Source of the DNA: Phlebotomus papatasi
Lineage: Eukaryota; Arthropoda; Insecta; Diptera; Psychodidae
Direction of reading: 5' to 3'
DNA length: 64,000 bases
NCBI RefSeq assembly: GCF_024763615.1
Contig: NW_026604716.1
Location: 85,245 to 149,244 of the forward strand
Positions 46,801 through 57,743 of the stretch are shown piece by piece. Position numbers and translations under genes: made by a program. The notes under the pieces are model-generated. The model made no database searches. It was not told the origin of the DNA and saw only the letters and a program-made list of their open reading frames with translations. The stretch's first letter is position 1, and every line of letters begins with the position of its first letter.

Positions 46801-49118
46801 AAGTAAAAATGATTTTCATCATCCTTCTTGTAGAAGACTTCATTCATGTACCCCTTGTCAAGATATTCCTGCATGGAATTATTGTAGAGAGTACGCATTT
46901 CTGGGTTTTTGTCGAGCTGCACCTCCAGCTGCTTCAATTGACGAATTGCACGTCCTCGAGAATAACCCAATTCAGTGTGAGTAGATTTGAGGGGCAAATG
47001 GACAATGAAACGGCCTTTTTCATCTCTGGAGTGAGTATCGACAAAATGCTGTTCAACCTCGGCACTCTCAATGGTTTGAGGTTTCACTGTTTCCACCTCT
47101 TCTACCTCCCAAAATTTCTTGAGAGTGTTCTCAAGAGAGGAGATAGTGGAAAGATTGCACTGCACCTGAGGTAGTGAAGTGTGAATTGGCTCGTGAAGTA
47201 CTCCGGAAAGAATCCATCCGAACACAGTCTCCCGTAGCACTGGCTGCTGAGGGCCAAGACGGATAATTCCATCCTGAAGAACATCATTGAAATAGTCCAT
47301 CCCAATGAGCAAATCCACTTGAGAACTTCTACACCAGTTTGGGTCAGAAAGCTGAATCTCAGGGGGAATGGGAATGGAAGATGGATTGACAGAGAAATTA
47401 GGAAGATTTCCCGTCACTTGGGGCATAATTAGGCAATTGAACTCGAAAATATCTTCTGCAGAAGCAGATTGTGCAAGAAGAGTCGTACGACCTTTCACCT
47501 TGGAACATTTTCCGCTGACACCCATAATCACAGTGTTGTCTTGACACCTCTGGAGCTGGAGACGATCCCTAAGAGATTCAGTGATCATAGATTGCTGTGC
47601 CCCATTGTCAAGGACAGCACGGCATCGGTGAACATTTCGATGAGCATCAAAAACATTCACAGAACAAGTGGCAAGAAAAACCTTCACCGAGGATTTTGCG
47701 GATGAAATGTTCACAGAGGTTGGAGCAACAATATTTGAAGATCTCTTGAAGAACTCAAAAGCAGGCTCAGGAGTATCAGAGGAGCTATTTGCTCCGGGGA
47801 TGTCATCAGTGTTTTGACTCGCAGAGGAATTCGAGGTTATGTTGCTCCGGGTGACACATGCTGCATGCAAGAGAGTATTGTGACTGGCATGGCATTGTTT
47901 GCATGTGTGTGTGGAAGTGCAATTTGACGTCTCATGAGATGAGGACAAACAATTCCAGCACAATCCAGAATTCTTGACCACCTTGAGGCGATCTGATGGA
48001 GACTTCTGGGTGAAAATCTGGCATTTGTAGAGTGGATGCTGAGATCCATTGCAACACTTGCATCGATTAGCTTCAGTGGCCACAAGTGCTGTTTTTTTCT
48101 TCGTGTTATTCCCAGGTCGTGAATCTGCCTTCGAAGAAGAGGGATTCTTGGAGCTGCTGCATTCATCTATGATGTCACAACGTTTTTCCAGGAAATCCAG
48201 ATAATCCTGCCAAGTGGGATCCACCGAACTTCGCTTGTCAGCCCACTGATTGCGTGTCTCAGAGTCCATGCGTTCATTGAGGAGATGAATCAACCAAGGA
48301 TCTTTGCTGGTGCATTTTAGAGCGTCCAAGGCTTGGGTGACTTCCGTAGCTATAGAGAATGCTTCTCTGACGTTAGTCTTGTCAGGATGAGTGATTTTTG
48401 GAATCGACAAGAACGTCTGGATGTGATCAGAGACGATGCAGTGACGTTTCTCAAATCTGTTTGTGAGAACAGCCCAAGCTTTCTCATAATTCGCATCAGA
48501 GACTGTGATATTGCGAATTGCGGAAGCTGCTTGTTTGGTAAGTAGCCCCTGAAGGTACTGAAGCTTTTGTGAGGGCTTCAGTGAATCGTTGTTGTGAATT
48601 GAAGCTGTGTACAAATCACGAAATGAAACCCATGTCCTGTAGGAACCATCGAATTTCGGAATGTCGAGGGAAGGCAACTTGTCATTGCTGGATGCTCGCT
48701 TAGACAAAACTTTCTCCATGAGCTCTGTCTGTTTTTGTACCATGTCGGCATGCTGAGACGAGAGCTTATCCACAAGAGACATGAGTGCTCCTACTTGATC
48801 CTGCTGCGGCTGTGCTGAAGTACCAGCTGATTGCGACTTGGGAGTAGTGACTGCATGAAGCTTCTTCTGGATTAATGTATGGAGTGTGGACATGAAATCC
48901 TTGTAATCGTCTAGCCAGTCGTCTTCCTCTGCTTTGCTCGCTTCATCCTTGAGAGATTCCACGATTTGGTTGTGGAGAGCAAGAATGTTCTTGTGACTCT
49001 CCTGAGCATATTTCAACTTTTCCCTGAGTTGAGCTTCGTCGAAATCATTCTGCTCTATTGCCTTCCAAGTCTTCGTGAGTGAAGCCTTGTATCGTCCTCT
49101 CTGCTGACGGAGAGACAT
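43782..49118 (-). CDS. BEL/Pao Gag-Pol polyprotein, copy 2
   Basis: The frame is intact, 1,778 residues, with the same domain order and the same catalytic residues as the first copy: zinc knuckles around 353-418, protease D504, reverse transcriptase D835 and YIDD 911-914, RNase H D1088/E1137/D1160, integrase HHCC 1391-1429, core D1461/D1527/E1578, and a C-terminal DUF5641-type region. The one amino-acid difference seen is Glu instead of Gln at residue 451, in the linker between the zinc knuckles and the protease, from the base change at 47768. That change is unlikely to matter for catalysis. Keeping both frames open fits a very recent duplication. Confidence 0.96.
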   Translation of the reverse strand: MSLRQQRGRYKASLTKTWKAIEQNDFDEAQLREKLKYAQESHKNILALHNQIVESLKDEASKAEEDDWLDDYKDFMSTLHTLIQKKLHAVTTPKSQSAGTSAQPQQDQVGALMSLVDKLSSQHADMVQKQTELMEKVLSKRASSNDKLPSLDIPKFDGSYRTWVSFRDLYTASIHNNDSLKPSQKLQYLQGLLTKQAASAIRNITVSDANYEKAWAVLTNRFEKRHCIVSDHIQTFLSIPKITHPDKTNVREAFSIATEVTQALDALKCTSKDPWLIHLLNERMDSETRNQWADKRSSVDPTWQDYLDFLEKRCDIIDECSSSKNPSSSKADSRPGNNTKKKTALVATEANRCKCCNGSQHPLYKCQIFTQKSPSDRLKVVKNSGLCWNCLSSSHETSNCTSTHTCKQCHASHNTLLHAACVTRSNITSNSSASQNTDDIPGANSSSDTPEPAFEFFKRSSNIVAPTSVNISSAKSSVKVFLATCSVNVFDAHRNVHRCRAVLDNGAQQSMITESLRDRLQLQRCQDNTVIMGVSGKCSKVKGRTTLLAQSASAEDIFEFNCLIMPQVTGNLPNFSVNPSSIPIPPEIQLSDPNWCRSSQVDLLIGMDYFNDVLQDGIIRLGPQQPVLRETVFGWILSGVLHEPIHTSLPQVQCNLSTISSLENTLKKFWEVEEVETVKPQTIESAEVEQHFVDTHSRDEKGRFIVHLPLKSTHTELGYSRGRAIRQLKQLEVQLDKNPEMRTLYNNSMQEYLDKGYMNEVFYKKDDENHFYLPHHGVWKPSSTTTKLRVVFNASAKTSSGISLNDVLKIGATVQPELVTILLRFRMHPYAMSCDVTKMYLQVKLHPPHADFQRIVWRSSSDMPLQDYKINRVCFGVASSPFLATRVLNELATVEQNQFPLGSQVVKNCFYIDDGLISCDSLEVAQQTQNQLIQLMQCGGFSLAKWSANHPSLLENITNPSSEAKQISISDDSVSVLGLKWNPQGDSFQFVIPPNFAVPLATRTSITSAVARIFDPLGLLGPIITIGKILIQASWTEGLDWTTPLPPELQEKWTKFINTLPQLNEIIIPRWASNIPNPTSAVIHGFADASKSAYGAAVYLVTDDGQSFSSHLLISKSRVAPTKNPLTIPKLELCAAELCANLVSRVQRDLSISQAFLWSDSTIVLAWIESPPSQKHEVFVNNRLKKIRKVSSASQWAHVSSEDNPADLISRGCTPETLLQSDLWFCGPSWLGLHPSHYLHQSDTTAPEQSSEITVNLAVPKPKSLLQRLLGRCSRIFRLEGIIAQCLRFLTPSSHRAKGPLTVSELDKALLHLIRLDQQEHFGVLINSLKKGDFHTNKHCKSFANLQPFLDSTGLIRVGGRLQHSPFTYDAKHPILLANSALTKLIAEREHSRNLHCGPQALLAAMRQRFWPIRGRHLVRGIYRKCIRCFRFQPRLQQQIMGQLPEHRTTFSKPFTATSVDFAGPLQMRPHLKRGGTTSKVWIAIFVCHITKAMHIELVSNLSTEAFVAAFRRFVARRSAPQHLYLDNATNFTGTSNELSRLLAQESSQRALHDGLLGQRVQFHFQPPEGPHHNGLVEAAVKSVKIHLSKIVGSCPLTFEELQTVLTQIEAVLNSRPIMPLSSDPSDPPHLTPGHFLTGGPLTALPDPDLEFIPMNRLSRWQLCQRLSQQFAARWKRDYVHHLQERTRWKSISPNVKVGDLALLAKDNVPSIQWQLGEIVNVCPGPDNHVRVVDIRTRSGVYRRPVTKIALLPMEQETPEDVGAQTPTDTEFKNHNLC

Positions 49119-49407
49119 GTTGAGGTTATGTCGTGTTGGTTACGACAAACCGGAAGCTACTTGGCTTCAAAAAGAATCTGTAGCGGAAGCTGCTGGGCTT
49201 CTGAGTGCTAAATTGGAAGCTGCTGGGCTTCCGAAAGTCTTGAAGTGTTGGCTCCAAAACTTGAGGTGGATTACTGTTGCTGGACAGTCAATCCTGATGA
49301 GCTCAGAAGGCTGCTTAACGCTGGCGCCTCAATGCGAAAGACCAAACGAAGGATGAAAATGAGGCTCTGTCGTAGGTCCAAAATGAGGCACCGTCGAAGG
49401 ACCAAAA
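49119..49407 (-). other. Leader of BEL/Pao copy 2 with three hairpins
   Basis: This is the same untranslated leader as in copy 1, with GGAAGC/GGCTTC hairpin units at 49152-49168, 49185-49201 and 49215-49232 and degenerate primer-site iterations before the duplicated module. It differs from copy 1 at 49366 (T for G). Confidence 0.7.
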
Positions 49408-49601
49408 TGTAAGGAACATTTACCTATTATGAAATTAGGAATGGTATTAGTTTACTCTTCCGGGACTCCGGCTTAAGACTCTGGGTTTTACCTATTATGA
49501 AATGAGGAATGGAATTAGTTTACTCTTCCGGGACTCCGGCTTAAGACTCTGGGTTTTACCTGTTGAAGGTTAAAATGAATATCCGGCTCGAAGGACCAAA
49601 A
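49408..49601 (-). repeat. 194-bp duplicate of LTR end plus primer site (copy 2)
   Basis: The module is arranged as in copy 1: 174 bases copied from the LTR end, followed by the primer-binding site, directly abutting the LTR at 49602. Its presence in both copies shows that it existed before the block was duplicated. Confidence 0.9.
49582..49598 (-). promoter_or_regulatory. Primer-binding site, tRNA-Tyr type (copy 2)
   Basis: The same 17 bases as at 17531-17547, matching the 3' end of tRNA-Tyr with its CCA, three bases from the LTR. Confidence 0.85.
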
Positions 49602-49981
49602 TGTAAGGAACATTTACCTATTATGAAATTAGGAATGGTATTAGTTTACTCTTCCGGGACTCCGGCTTAAGACTCTGGGTTTTACCTATTATGAAATGAG
49701 GAATGGAATTAGTTTACTCTTCCGGGACTCCGGCTTAAGACTCTGGGTTTTACCTGTTGAAGGTTAAAATGAATATTGGGTTTGAAGGACAAAAATTTTT
49801 GATTTCACAAGATTTACTGAATAAAATAACTTTAACAAATTCACATGTGGCTTCTCACTTGACGGTCGGAAGGGAAGTGAAAAAAGAATGATGGTTGCCA
49901 AGATGGCGAAAATGAAAAGAATGAAGTTAGCACAAGTTGTGATTTTTAAATTCGGTGTCAGTTGGAGTCTGGGCTCCAACA
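49602..49981 (-). repeat. 5' LTR of BEL/Pao copy 2
   Basis: A 380-bp LTR, sense start at 49981 and sense end at 49602. By eye it is identical to the 3' LTR of this copy. It holds the same two 68-bp subrepeats, initiator-like TCAGT and decayed internal primer-like site as the LTRs of copy 1. Confidence 0.94.
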
Positions 49982-49986
49982 CCCCT

Positions 49987-52900
49987 TGATCACTTAAAAG
50001 TCTTTCTGGGTTATTGCAATCAAAGAATTTATCAAATGCCTGTGTGAAACTCCAAACCATTAAATAAAAAAGTCAATAAATATTAGATCCTTTATTTTGT
50101 AAATGACAGACCCCTTGATCACTTAAAAGTCTTTCCGGGTTATTGCAATTAAAGAATTTATCAAATGCCTGTGTGAAACTCCAAACCATTAAATAAAAAA
50201 GTCAATAAATATTAGATCCTTTATTTTGTAAATGACAGACCCCTTGATCACTTAAAAGTCTCTATACGTTATTTTAATTAAATAATTTATCAAATGCCTG
50301 TGTGAAACTTCAAATCATTAAATAAAAAAGTCAATAAATATTAGATCCTTTATTTTGTAAATGACAGACCCCTTGATCACTTAAAAGTCTCTATACGTTA
50401 TTTTAATTAAATAATTTATCAAATGCCTGTGTGAAACTTCAAATCATTAAATAAAAAAAGTCAATAAATATTGGATCCTTTATTTTGTAAATGACAGACC
50501 CCTTGATCACTTAAAAGTCTTTCTGGGTTATTGCAATCAAAGAATTTATCAAATGCCTGTGTGAAACTTCAAATCATTAATTAAAAAAAAGTCAATAAAT
50601 ATTAGATCCTTTATTTTGTAAATGACAGACCCCTTGATCACTTAAAAGTCTCTATGCGTTATTTTAATTAAAGAATTTATCAAATGCCTGTGTGAAACTT
50701 CAAATCATTAAATAAAAAAAGTCAATAAATATTAGATCCTTTATTTTGTAAATGACAGACCCCTTGATCACTTAAAAGTCTCTATACGTTATTTTAATTA
50801 AATAATTTATCAAATGCCTGTGTGAAACTTCAAATCATTAAATAAAAAGAGTCAATAAATATTAGATCCTTTATTTTGTAAATGACAGACCCCTTGATCA
50901 CTTAAAAGTCTTTCTGGGTTATTGCAATTAAAGAATTTATCAAATGCCTGTGTGAAACTCCAAACCATTAAATAAAAGAAGTCAATAAATATTAGATCCT
51001 TTATTTTGTAAATGACAGACCCCTTGATCACTTAAAAGTCTTTCTGGGTTATTGCAATCAAAGAATTTATCAAATGCCTGTGTGAAACTCCAAACCATTA
51101 AATAAAAAAAGTCAATAAATATTAGATCCTTTATTTTGTAAATGACAGACCCTTTGATCACTTAAAAGTCTTTCTGGGTTATTGCAATCAAAGAATTTAT
51201 CAAATGCCTGTGTGAAACTCCAAACCATTAAATAAAAAAGTCAATAAATATTAGATCCTTTATTTTGTAAATGACAGACCCCTTGATCACTTAAAAGTCT
51301 TTCTGGGTTATTGCAATTAAAGAATTTATCAAATGCCTGTGTGAAACTTCAAATCATTAAATAAAAAAAAGTCAATAAATATTAGATCCTTTATTTTGTA
51401 AATGACAGACCCCTTGATCACTTAAAAGTCTTTCTGGGTTATTGCAATCAAAGAATTTATCAAATGCCTGTGTGAAACTTCAAATCATTAATTAAAAAAA
51501 AAGTCAATAAATATTAGATCCTTTATTTTGTAAATGACAGACCCCTTGATCACTTAAAAGTCTCTATGCGTTATTGCAATTAAAGAATTTATCAAATGCC
51601 TGTGTGAAACTCCAAACCATTAAATAAAAAAAGTCAATAAATATTAGATCCTTTATTTTGTAAATGACAGACCCCTTGATCACTTAAAAGTCTTTCTGGG
51701 TTATTGCAATCAAAGAATTTATCAAATGCCTGTGTGAAACTTCAAATCATTAATTAAAAAAAAGTCAATAAATATTAGATCCTTTATTTTGTAAATGACA
51801 GACCCCTTGATCACTTAAAAGTCTCTATGCGTTATTTTAATTAAAGAATTTATCAAATGCCTGTGTGAAACTTCAAATCATTAAATAAAAGAAGTCAATA
51901 AATATTAGATCCTTTATTTTGTAAATGACAGACCCCTTGATCACTTAAAAGTCTTTATGCGTTATTGCAATTAAAGAATTTATCAAATGCCTGTGTGAAA
52001 CTTCAAATCATTAAATAAAAAAGTCAATAAATATTGGATCCTTTATTTTGTAAATGACAGACCCCTTGATCACTTAAAAGTCTTTCTGGGTTATTACAAT
52101 CAAAGAATTTATCAAATTCCTGTGTGAAACTTCAAATCATTAATTAAAAAAAAAGTCAATAAATATTAGATCCTTTATTTTGTAAATGACAGACCCCTTG
52201 ATCACTTAAAAGTTTCTATGCGTTATTTTAATTAAAGAATTTATCAAATGCCTGTGTGAAACTTCAAATCATTAAATAAAAAAGTCAATAAATATTAGAT
52301 CCTTTATTTTGTAAATGACAGACCCCTTGATCACTTAAAAGTCTCTATGCGTTATTGCAATTAAAGAATTTATCAAATGCCTGTGTGAAACTTCAAATCA
52401 TTAAATAAAAAAAGTCAATAAATATTGGATCCTTTATTTTGTAAATGACAGACCCCTTGATCACTTAAAAGTCTTTCTGGGTTATTACAATCAAAGAATT
52501 TATCAAATTCCTGTGTGAAACTTCAAATCATTAATTAAAAAAAAAGTCAATAAATATTAGATCCTTTATTTTGTAAATGACAGACCCCTTGATCACTTAA
52601 AAGTTTCTATGCGTTATTTTAATTAAAGAATTTATCAAATGCCTGTGTGAAACTTCAAATCATTAAATAAAAAGAGTCAATAAATATTAGATCCTTTATT
52701 TTGTAAATGACAGACCCCTTGATCACTTAAAAGTCTCTATGCGTTATTGCAATTAAAGAATTTATCAAATGCCTGTGTGAAACTTCAAATCATTAAATAA
52801 AAAAAGTCAATAAATATTGGATCCTTTATTTTGTAAATGACAGACCCCTTGATCACTTAAAAGTCTTTCTGGGTTATTGCAATCAAAGAATTTATCAAAT

Positions 52901-53082
52901 GCCTGTGTGAAACTCCAAACCATTAAATAAAAAAAGTCAATAAATATTAGATCCTTTATTTTGTAAATGACAGACCCTTGATCACTTAAAAGTCTTTCTG
53001 GGTTATTGCAATTAAAGAATTTATCAAATGCCTGTGTGAAACTTCAAATCATTAAATAAAAAAAGTCAATAAATATTAGATC
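49987..53082. repeat. ~130-bp satellite array, right block and array end
   Basis: About 24 monomers follow copy 2. The first part pairs with 17936-18517, differing at 50136 (C for T). A local 3-monomer repeat is visible: the variants TTATTACAATC, ATTCCTGTG and AGTTTCTATG recur together near 52095-52215 and 52486-52610. The last monomer breaks off inside GATCC at 53082, and no satellite is seen to the right. Confidence 0.96.
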
Positions 53083-54110
53083 TGTAAGCCCAGATGGGGC
53101 TCACCTAAATAGAAGAATACAAACTTAGAGGGAAATTGGAGAACTGAAGGTGCCACCCATTTTTCACTTCATGAGAGTGAACCGTCCACGGCGACTGATG
53201 CTCACTCACTGAAGACTGAGGACATTTACCTAACAGTAAGAGCCCCAAAGCAACCTTTCAGCACCCATGAGGATGGTAGGGGTTGGGCGTGTCAAAGGAA
53301 TAAAGGATTAGGATTGGTGGGTTGTGGCCGTCGACTGGGTTGACATGTTTCGAATAGGCCACACGCTCTACAATTCGGCCAATCCTGACAAAGCTGCCGT
53401 CCCTTGGCAGCGTGGTGAATGGTAGGAGCCCCAGGCCAGGACCGTATGCTACCAACCTGCTCCTTTAGCCCATAGCACCACAACACCTAGGAATCCAGTT
53501 TACCAGGAAGGCGAATTAACCTTTAAGTTCCGTGTTACATAGAGCGCTCGAATCCACTTATCACCATGGATCGAATGATTAAGCAAGCTTAATCCCACAG
53601 TCCTATTAACTACTAGGCGCTGTGACCTGGTCTGCCACCGACCAGAAATGGAGGCCCCGCGAGAAGCTACAACATGGGAACGTGTTATAGCTACTCACTT
53701 CATTTGTAGGGGTGACACTCCCCGGACTCAATGATTGAGAAAGTGCCCGTGAGAAGCGCGAGCCAACAGAGTAGCTGTTTGGGCAAATCATATTCTTTGA
53801 CGTGGGCATTCTAGAGATTTGGAGATCGCCTAAAATACCCGTGAAGAGCCAAAAACCCACAGCACCTGTTGGAGCCAATCACTGCATTAGGAGTGGACAC
53901 TTCCGCACATCACTGGCCGAAAACCCACAGTCCACGTAGGTCAAGCTAGTCTCGTTCCTCAATGCGCATTCTTCACACAGTACCCCTGTGTATACGGACA
54001 TCTTGTCCTTTCCTGTGGCATTTTCCCAATCACTAAGTTTCTGTGATTGACTTCCTCAAAAACATCTGCAACGCTAACTTATCCGTCAACTGTCCTTTAA
54101 CAATTACTTT
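53083..54110. other. Unassigned moderate-GC segment next to array end
   Basis: Base composition changes sharply at 53083 from the AT-rich satellite to moderate GC. The segment opens with an imperfect inverted repeat, GTAAGCCC (53084-53091) and GGGCTCAC (53097-53104), around AGATG. It has the feel of a decayed interspersed repeat: the phrase AAAACCCACAG occurs near 53849 and 53922. No protein domain is recognisable in the short open frames on either strand (65, 64 and 90 residues). I cannot name the family. Confidence 0.4.
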
Positions 54111-57100
54111 CACAGAGCTCTGTTGTTTTGGTATTGTTGTCTGCATATTCATGGCAATTCCTTTTGGATCATGATCATGACGTTGACCTCAGTTCAGTTT
54201 TATCACTTTGATTACTCCTCCAATATCAAATTCCTCGGTGCTATTCTGACTGAATTTCCTTTGATCCAACCAGAAGTATCCATGTAGAAGCCTGCCAATA
54301 GTGTGACCTATTGGGAGCATTACGTCTTTGAAGTGAACAACTTCAGTGATTTCTAGTCACAAACTCTTTGTCGCGATTATCTTCAGCATCCAGAATACTA
54401 CTGCCCCATGCCTTTGTACCCCGTGAAACTCCTGTCGCATATTAACTTGACATTTTCAGTCTTTAGTGTAGTCGACTCCTTCGTTGAATCTCTTCTGTTG
54501 TAGTTCAATTCTCTGATAAGAATCCTTCAACGGTCCTACTGGTTATATTTCTGTTGTCTTGCATTCAAATTAGATGTCATCCGTGTAGTAGAAGTTCGCT
54601 GTAGTGTAGAATGTGCGCTCTGTCGAATACTGCTCCTGTTGGTTTCCAATGTGAAGTCTTCTTTTCCTCCCTCTGGAACAAACTCGGTGTGTTCGGCGCT
54701 TTCGGTCCCTGTTCCCTAACTTTGGGATGTAGTGATTGTATGCATCACACTCCTGGCCAGATTCTGTCCGCTTTGTTCTAATTGGATCGTACCTCTGGAC
54801 CTAGGAATCTGATCATACCACTATCCCATGATTACCGTTTTCACCATGTGATACATTTACCGACCGTGTGTTTTATAGTTTATAAAGTATCGCTCCTATT
54901 CTCCGAATATACCCCTAAATACCGTGTCCTAATTATAATAATATATAGCCTGTCATTGATGAGTTGAGTTTTATTGTCCCTTTGCTCGGATAAAACCCGT
55001 TGACTCCAGCCTTTCTGTACTCCTGCCATTCTGTTTTTCTTCTAGTATTTCACGAAATACGTTTCATTTATATTCGTTTATTCCTTTCATACATTACAGT
55101 CGAATCTTGTAAGAGTCCCCTGTACTATTTTTTTTCATACATAAACACTGTTGAAGATTCCATTATTTTCTTGATGCCGTTCCCTTAGGTCCAGAGCACA
55201 ATAACCCCCGTCCTGCAAACATGCCTTCGAAATCTCATATGAAAGTAAGAGAGATTAACATAACTAGATCTCACTCATTCTCATTGAAACATCAAAAGCA
55301 CACCTACAAAACAAAAACTATTGTGCGTTGCGAATTATTCTACTATAATGTTGGCTTTAGACTTCCTACTGCACACGTTGTTGTATTTGGTTCATGTCTA
55401 ACTCGATTATGATCTTGTTTGTGCTATGTTTATATTCACAATACGACGTTGTCCAAAAATTTTCATAATTACACTTCTGTCCGTATAATGTCATCTATCT
55501 CTTGTTATAGTAACGACTGTTATCACTTCGTACAACATCTTCCTTAAAACCTCAGCGTATGTGTGAAACCCTTACACACAGCATACTATTTCTTCATACT
55601 CCTATTAGATTCCATACAATTTGTTTATTTCATACACAACGCCATCTATTTGCGAATCCGTGCGATACAACTTTCAACTCAAAGTTTTGAATATTTCAAC
55701 CGTCAACCTAAATGAATATGTTGTCCTACTTTCTACCTGTGCACTTTCGACAGCAGAAAAAGGTTTTTCCCTCATTATCCCGTGATCCTAAAAATGTGTA
55801 CCTTTAATATGATTCGATTTCTGAATACTAAAAATATTGATCCCATAAAGTGTAATACAATATCACTGATTCACAGATTTGAAATTCTTAACACCGAATC
55901 CTGCATTAACGCGTTTATTTTGAACTAGACTTTACTTTCCTTTCTTTACTTTAAGTTGAATTACAACATGCGATAGACGTCGGGATTCTCTTTACATTAA
56001 CTGTTTTACTTGATATCCCCGAGATACTGTAAAAGTCCTTTGACTATTTTAAAACCGACCGTCAAAAATAACCTTCTTTTCCTTCAAGATCTGTCTAATT
56101 TAATGAATCCTCGGATGCCGCAATAAATGCTTTGATGCTAGATTGCTTACACGTCATATTGATATATTCTTAGATAACTCCCAAAATTTTCGGATTTCTT
56201 TAACATTTAACCCATCCGCATCTATCACATATTATATCTCTCGAAACCTAGATTATCCTGGATAAGCCATTTCTGTACAATTGACATACGCATCTTTGCC
56301 GGAAAAGAATTTCTAGTTACTTTATTATCTTGCATAACACGGTAAGCATAACCCGACGGTCTTACAAATAGGTTTCGTATATTTGCTCCAGCTTCGTGGA
56401 AGATCATACATGTTCTCTACTTGATCACCTCTTTCTCTCTCTTCATGTAAAATCCAGGACAAACTTCCTTTTCATGTAATTTCACTGTGCCATGTAAACA
56501 AATTATGATTGAAAAAATTCAAAACGAAGAATTCATTCAGTGACTGTTATGAGATCCACACGCTAGAGAAAGTGATATCTATCTTTTACATTATTGAAGA
56601 AATTTTGACAGTTTTCTCTGGCATCAACAATTTACTTCAATATGGCAACTATTGACGAACATTCATTATAGTGTGTAAAGGCCATTAATGTTCCGAATGA
56701 CAGCGTGTTCCTATTCCTCCCATTTAGATAATTCCTTCTCTCGCAGTAATGATCTATCAGTCTCTAAGGAGTCATTTTCAAACTACGAACAGTCCATCTG
56801 TAGTATTTCCATATATCGCCTGAACGAATTACGATCTTCTGTTGATGTAGATGGTTCGACAAAGCCTTTCCCAATCAATAAACTACTATATTTTCTGCGC
56901 GAGTGTTGTACAACTGAAGTTAATTTCTATGTCGCAAATGTTGACTAAAATAAGCGTCGCGCCGATATGGTTACGTTTCATGATATTCCCTATCGTATTC
57001 AACCTAGATCTACACGCGATTTAGTGTCTTTATGTTACGTAGCCCTGTATTCCCGTATGTATTAAGAATTCTAAAGAGATTATATTAATATTAAGACTTT

Positions 57101-57700
57101 TTCAAAATACTATCTAATTGTTACTGAATTCGACTTATATAACCGTGAATTACCCGTCTTATTTATCTATCATATATCTGCCATCTGAAATCCGCTTCCT
57201 TAAATTTTGAGTTACCCCTTTTATTCCAAAATATTCCTTTTTGATTGAGATCAGATCCAAGAGCATGTGGTTGGGAAAGTTTTCAAATTTCTCTAGGTAT
57301 GGCGACACGACATAATGTTCTTTCGAAGATCCTTCGTTTCGTTAATAATTATCCGATGTCTAATATATTTTACAATTTATGAAAAATGTGGTATGCAGCT
57401 GTATACATTTTAAAAGCATTACACATATCTATTTATGTGGGTTTTATTGCAAGGGATACGTTTTCGACCCGAGTATCTGACCATCCCGGAAATCCCAAGA
57501 CCCGCCTAATGAGTGGTGCATTGTAAAACTGTAAAACCTTTTTGTAGGATAAATTGCAACATTGTCGGTATGTCTGTTTGAAAAACCTAATTACTTCAAT
57601 GAAATATGAAAACTGACGTAGTGATTCAAGTTCGAAGGCAGGACACAGATGTCCCTTCCGGAAGCGTCAGTGGAGATGGATTCAATCCAGAGTAAAAATA
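54111..57700. other. No recognisable gene
   Basis: About 3.6 kb of AT-leaning sequence. Open frames are all shorter than about 90 codons, have no recognisable motif and show no sustained coding bias by eye. No tandem repeat, LTR pair or terminal inverted repeat was found. It could be old transposon debris or ordinary intergenic DNA. Confidence 0.5.
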
Positions 57701-57715
57701 CTCAGTTTCCCAAAG

Positions 57716-57743
57716 CTTTCGGCGTACTGCACGCCTTCCTCAG
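57716..57743 (-). other. Hairpin with hammerhead-like core letters
   Basis: On the minus strand CTGAGGA is followed by one A, a five-pair stem GGCGT/ACGCC with loop GCAGT, and then GAAA. This resembles the CUGANGA / stem II / GAAA core of hammerhead ribozymes, which are known from the terminal repeats of Penelope-like elements. It lies about 370 bp downstream, in the sense direction, of the truncated Penelope-like frame. The extra A before the stem and the lack of an obvious stem III with a GUH cleavage site argue against an active ribozyme. A second small hairpin (GAGTA/TACTC) lies near 57690-57704. Confidence 0.3.

Larger units (their letters stand above)
43457..49981 (-). mobile_element. 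BEL/Pao LTR retrotransposon, full length, copy 2
   Basis: This 6,525-bp copy has the same ends, orientation, internal layout and CCCCT target duplication (43452-43456 and 49982-49986) as the element at 11406-17930. It sits at the same base of the same satellite context. Only three differences from copy 1 were noticed inside the element: 43778, 47768 and 49366. No LTR difference was seen. It is best explained as a passenger of the satellite block duplication and not as a second insertion event. Confidence 0.97.
41821..50568. repeat. Duplicated block, copy 2 (satellite + BEL/Pao + satellite)
   Basis: This is the partner of 9770-18517 at a constant offset of 32,051 bp. Immediately left of it, copy 2 carries one extra satellite monomer relative to copy 1 (offset 31,921 for the matching stretch near 41551 and 9631). 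The few base differences between the blocks, together with whole-monomer length differences, suggest a real duplication followed by unequal exchange rather than simple assembly redundancy. Confidence 0.92.

Noticed and set aside
43457..49981. Independent second insertion of the BEL/Pao element
   Set aside because: The shared target site and shared private satellite variants on both flanks require block duplication instead.
53258..53878. Short minus-strand frames in the moderate-GC segment
   Set aside because: They overlap each other in different frames, lack motifs and are no longer than expected at this GC content.
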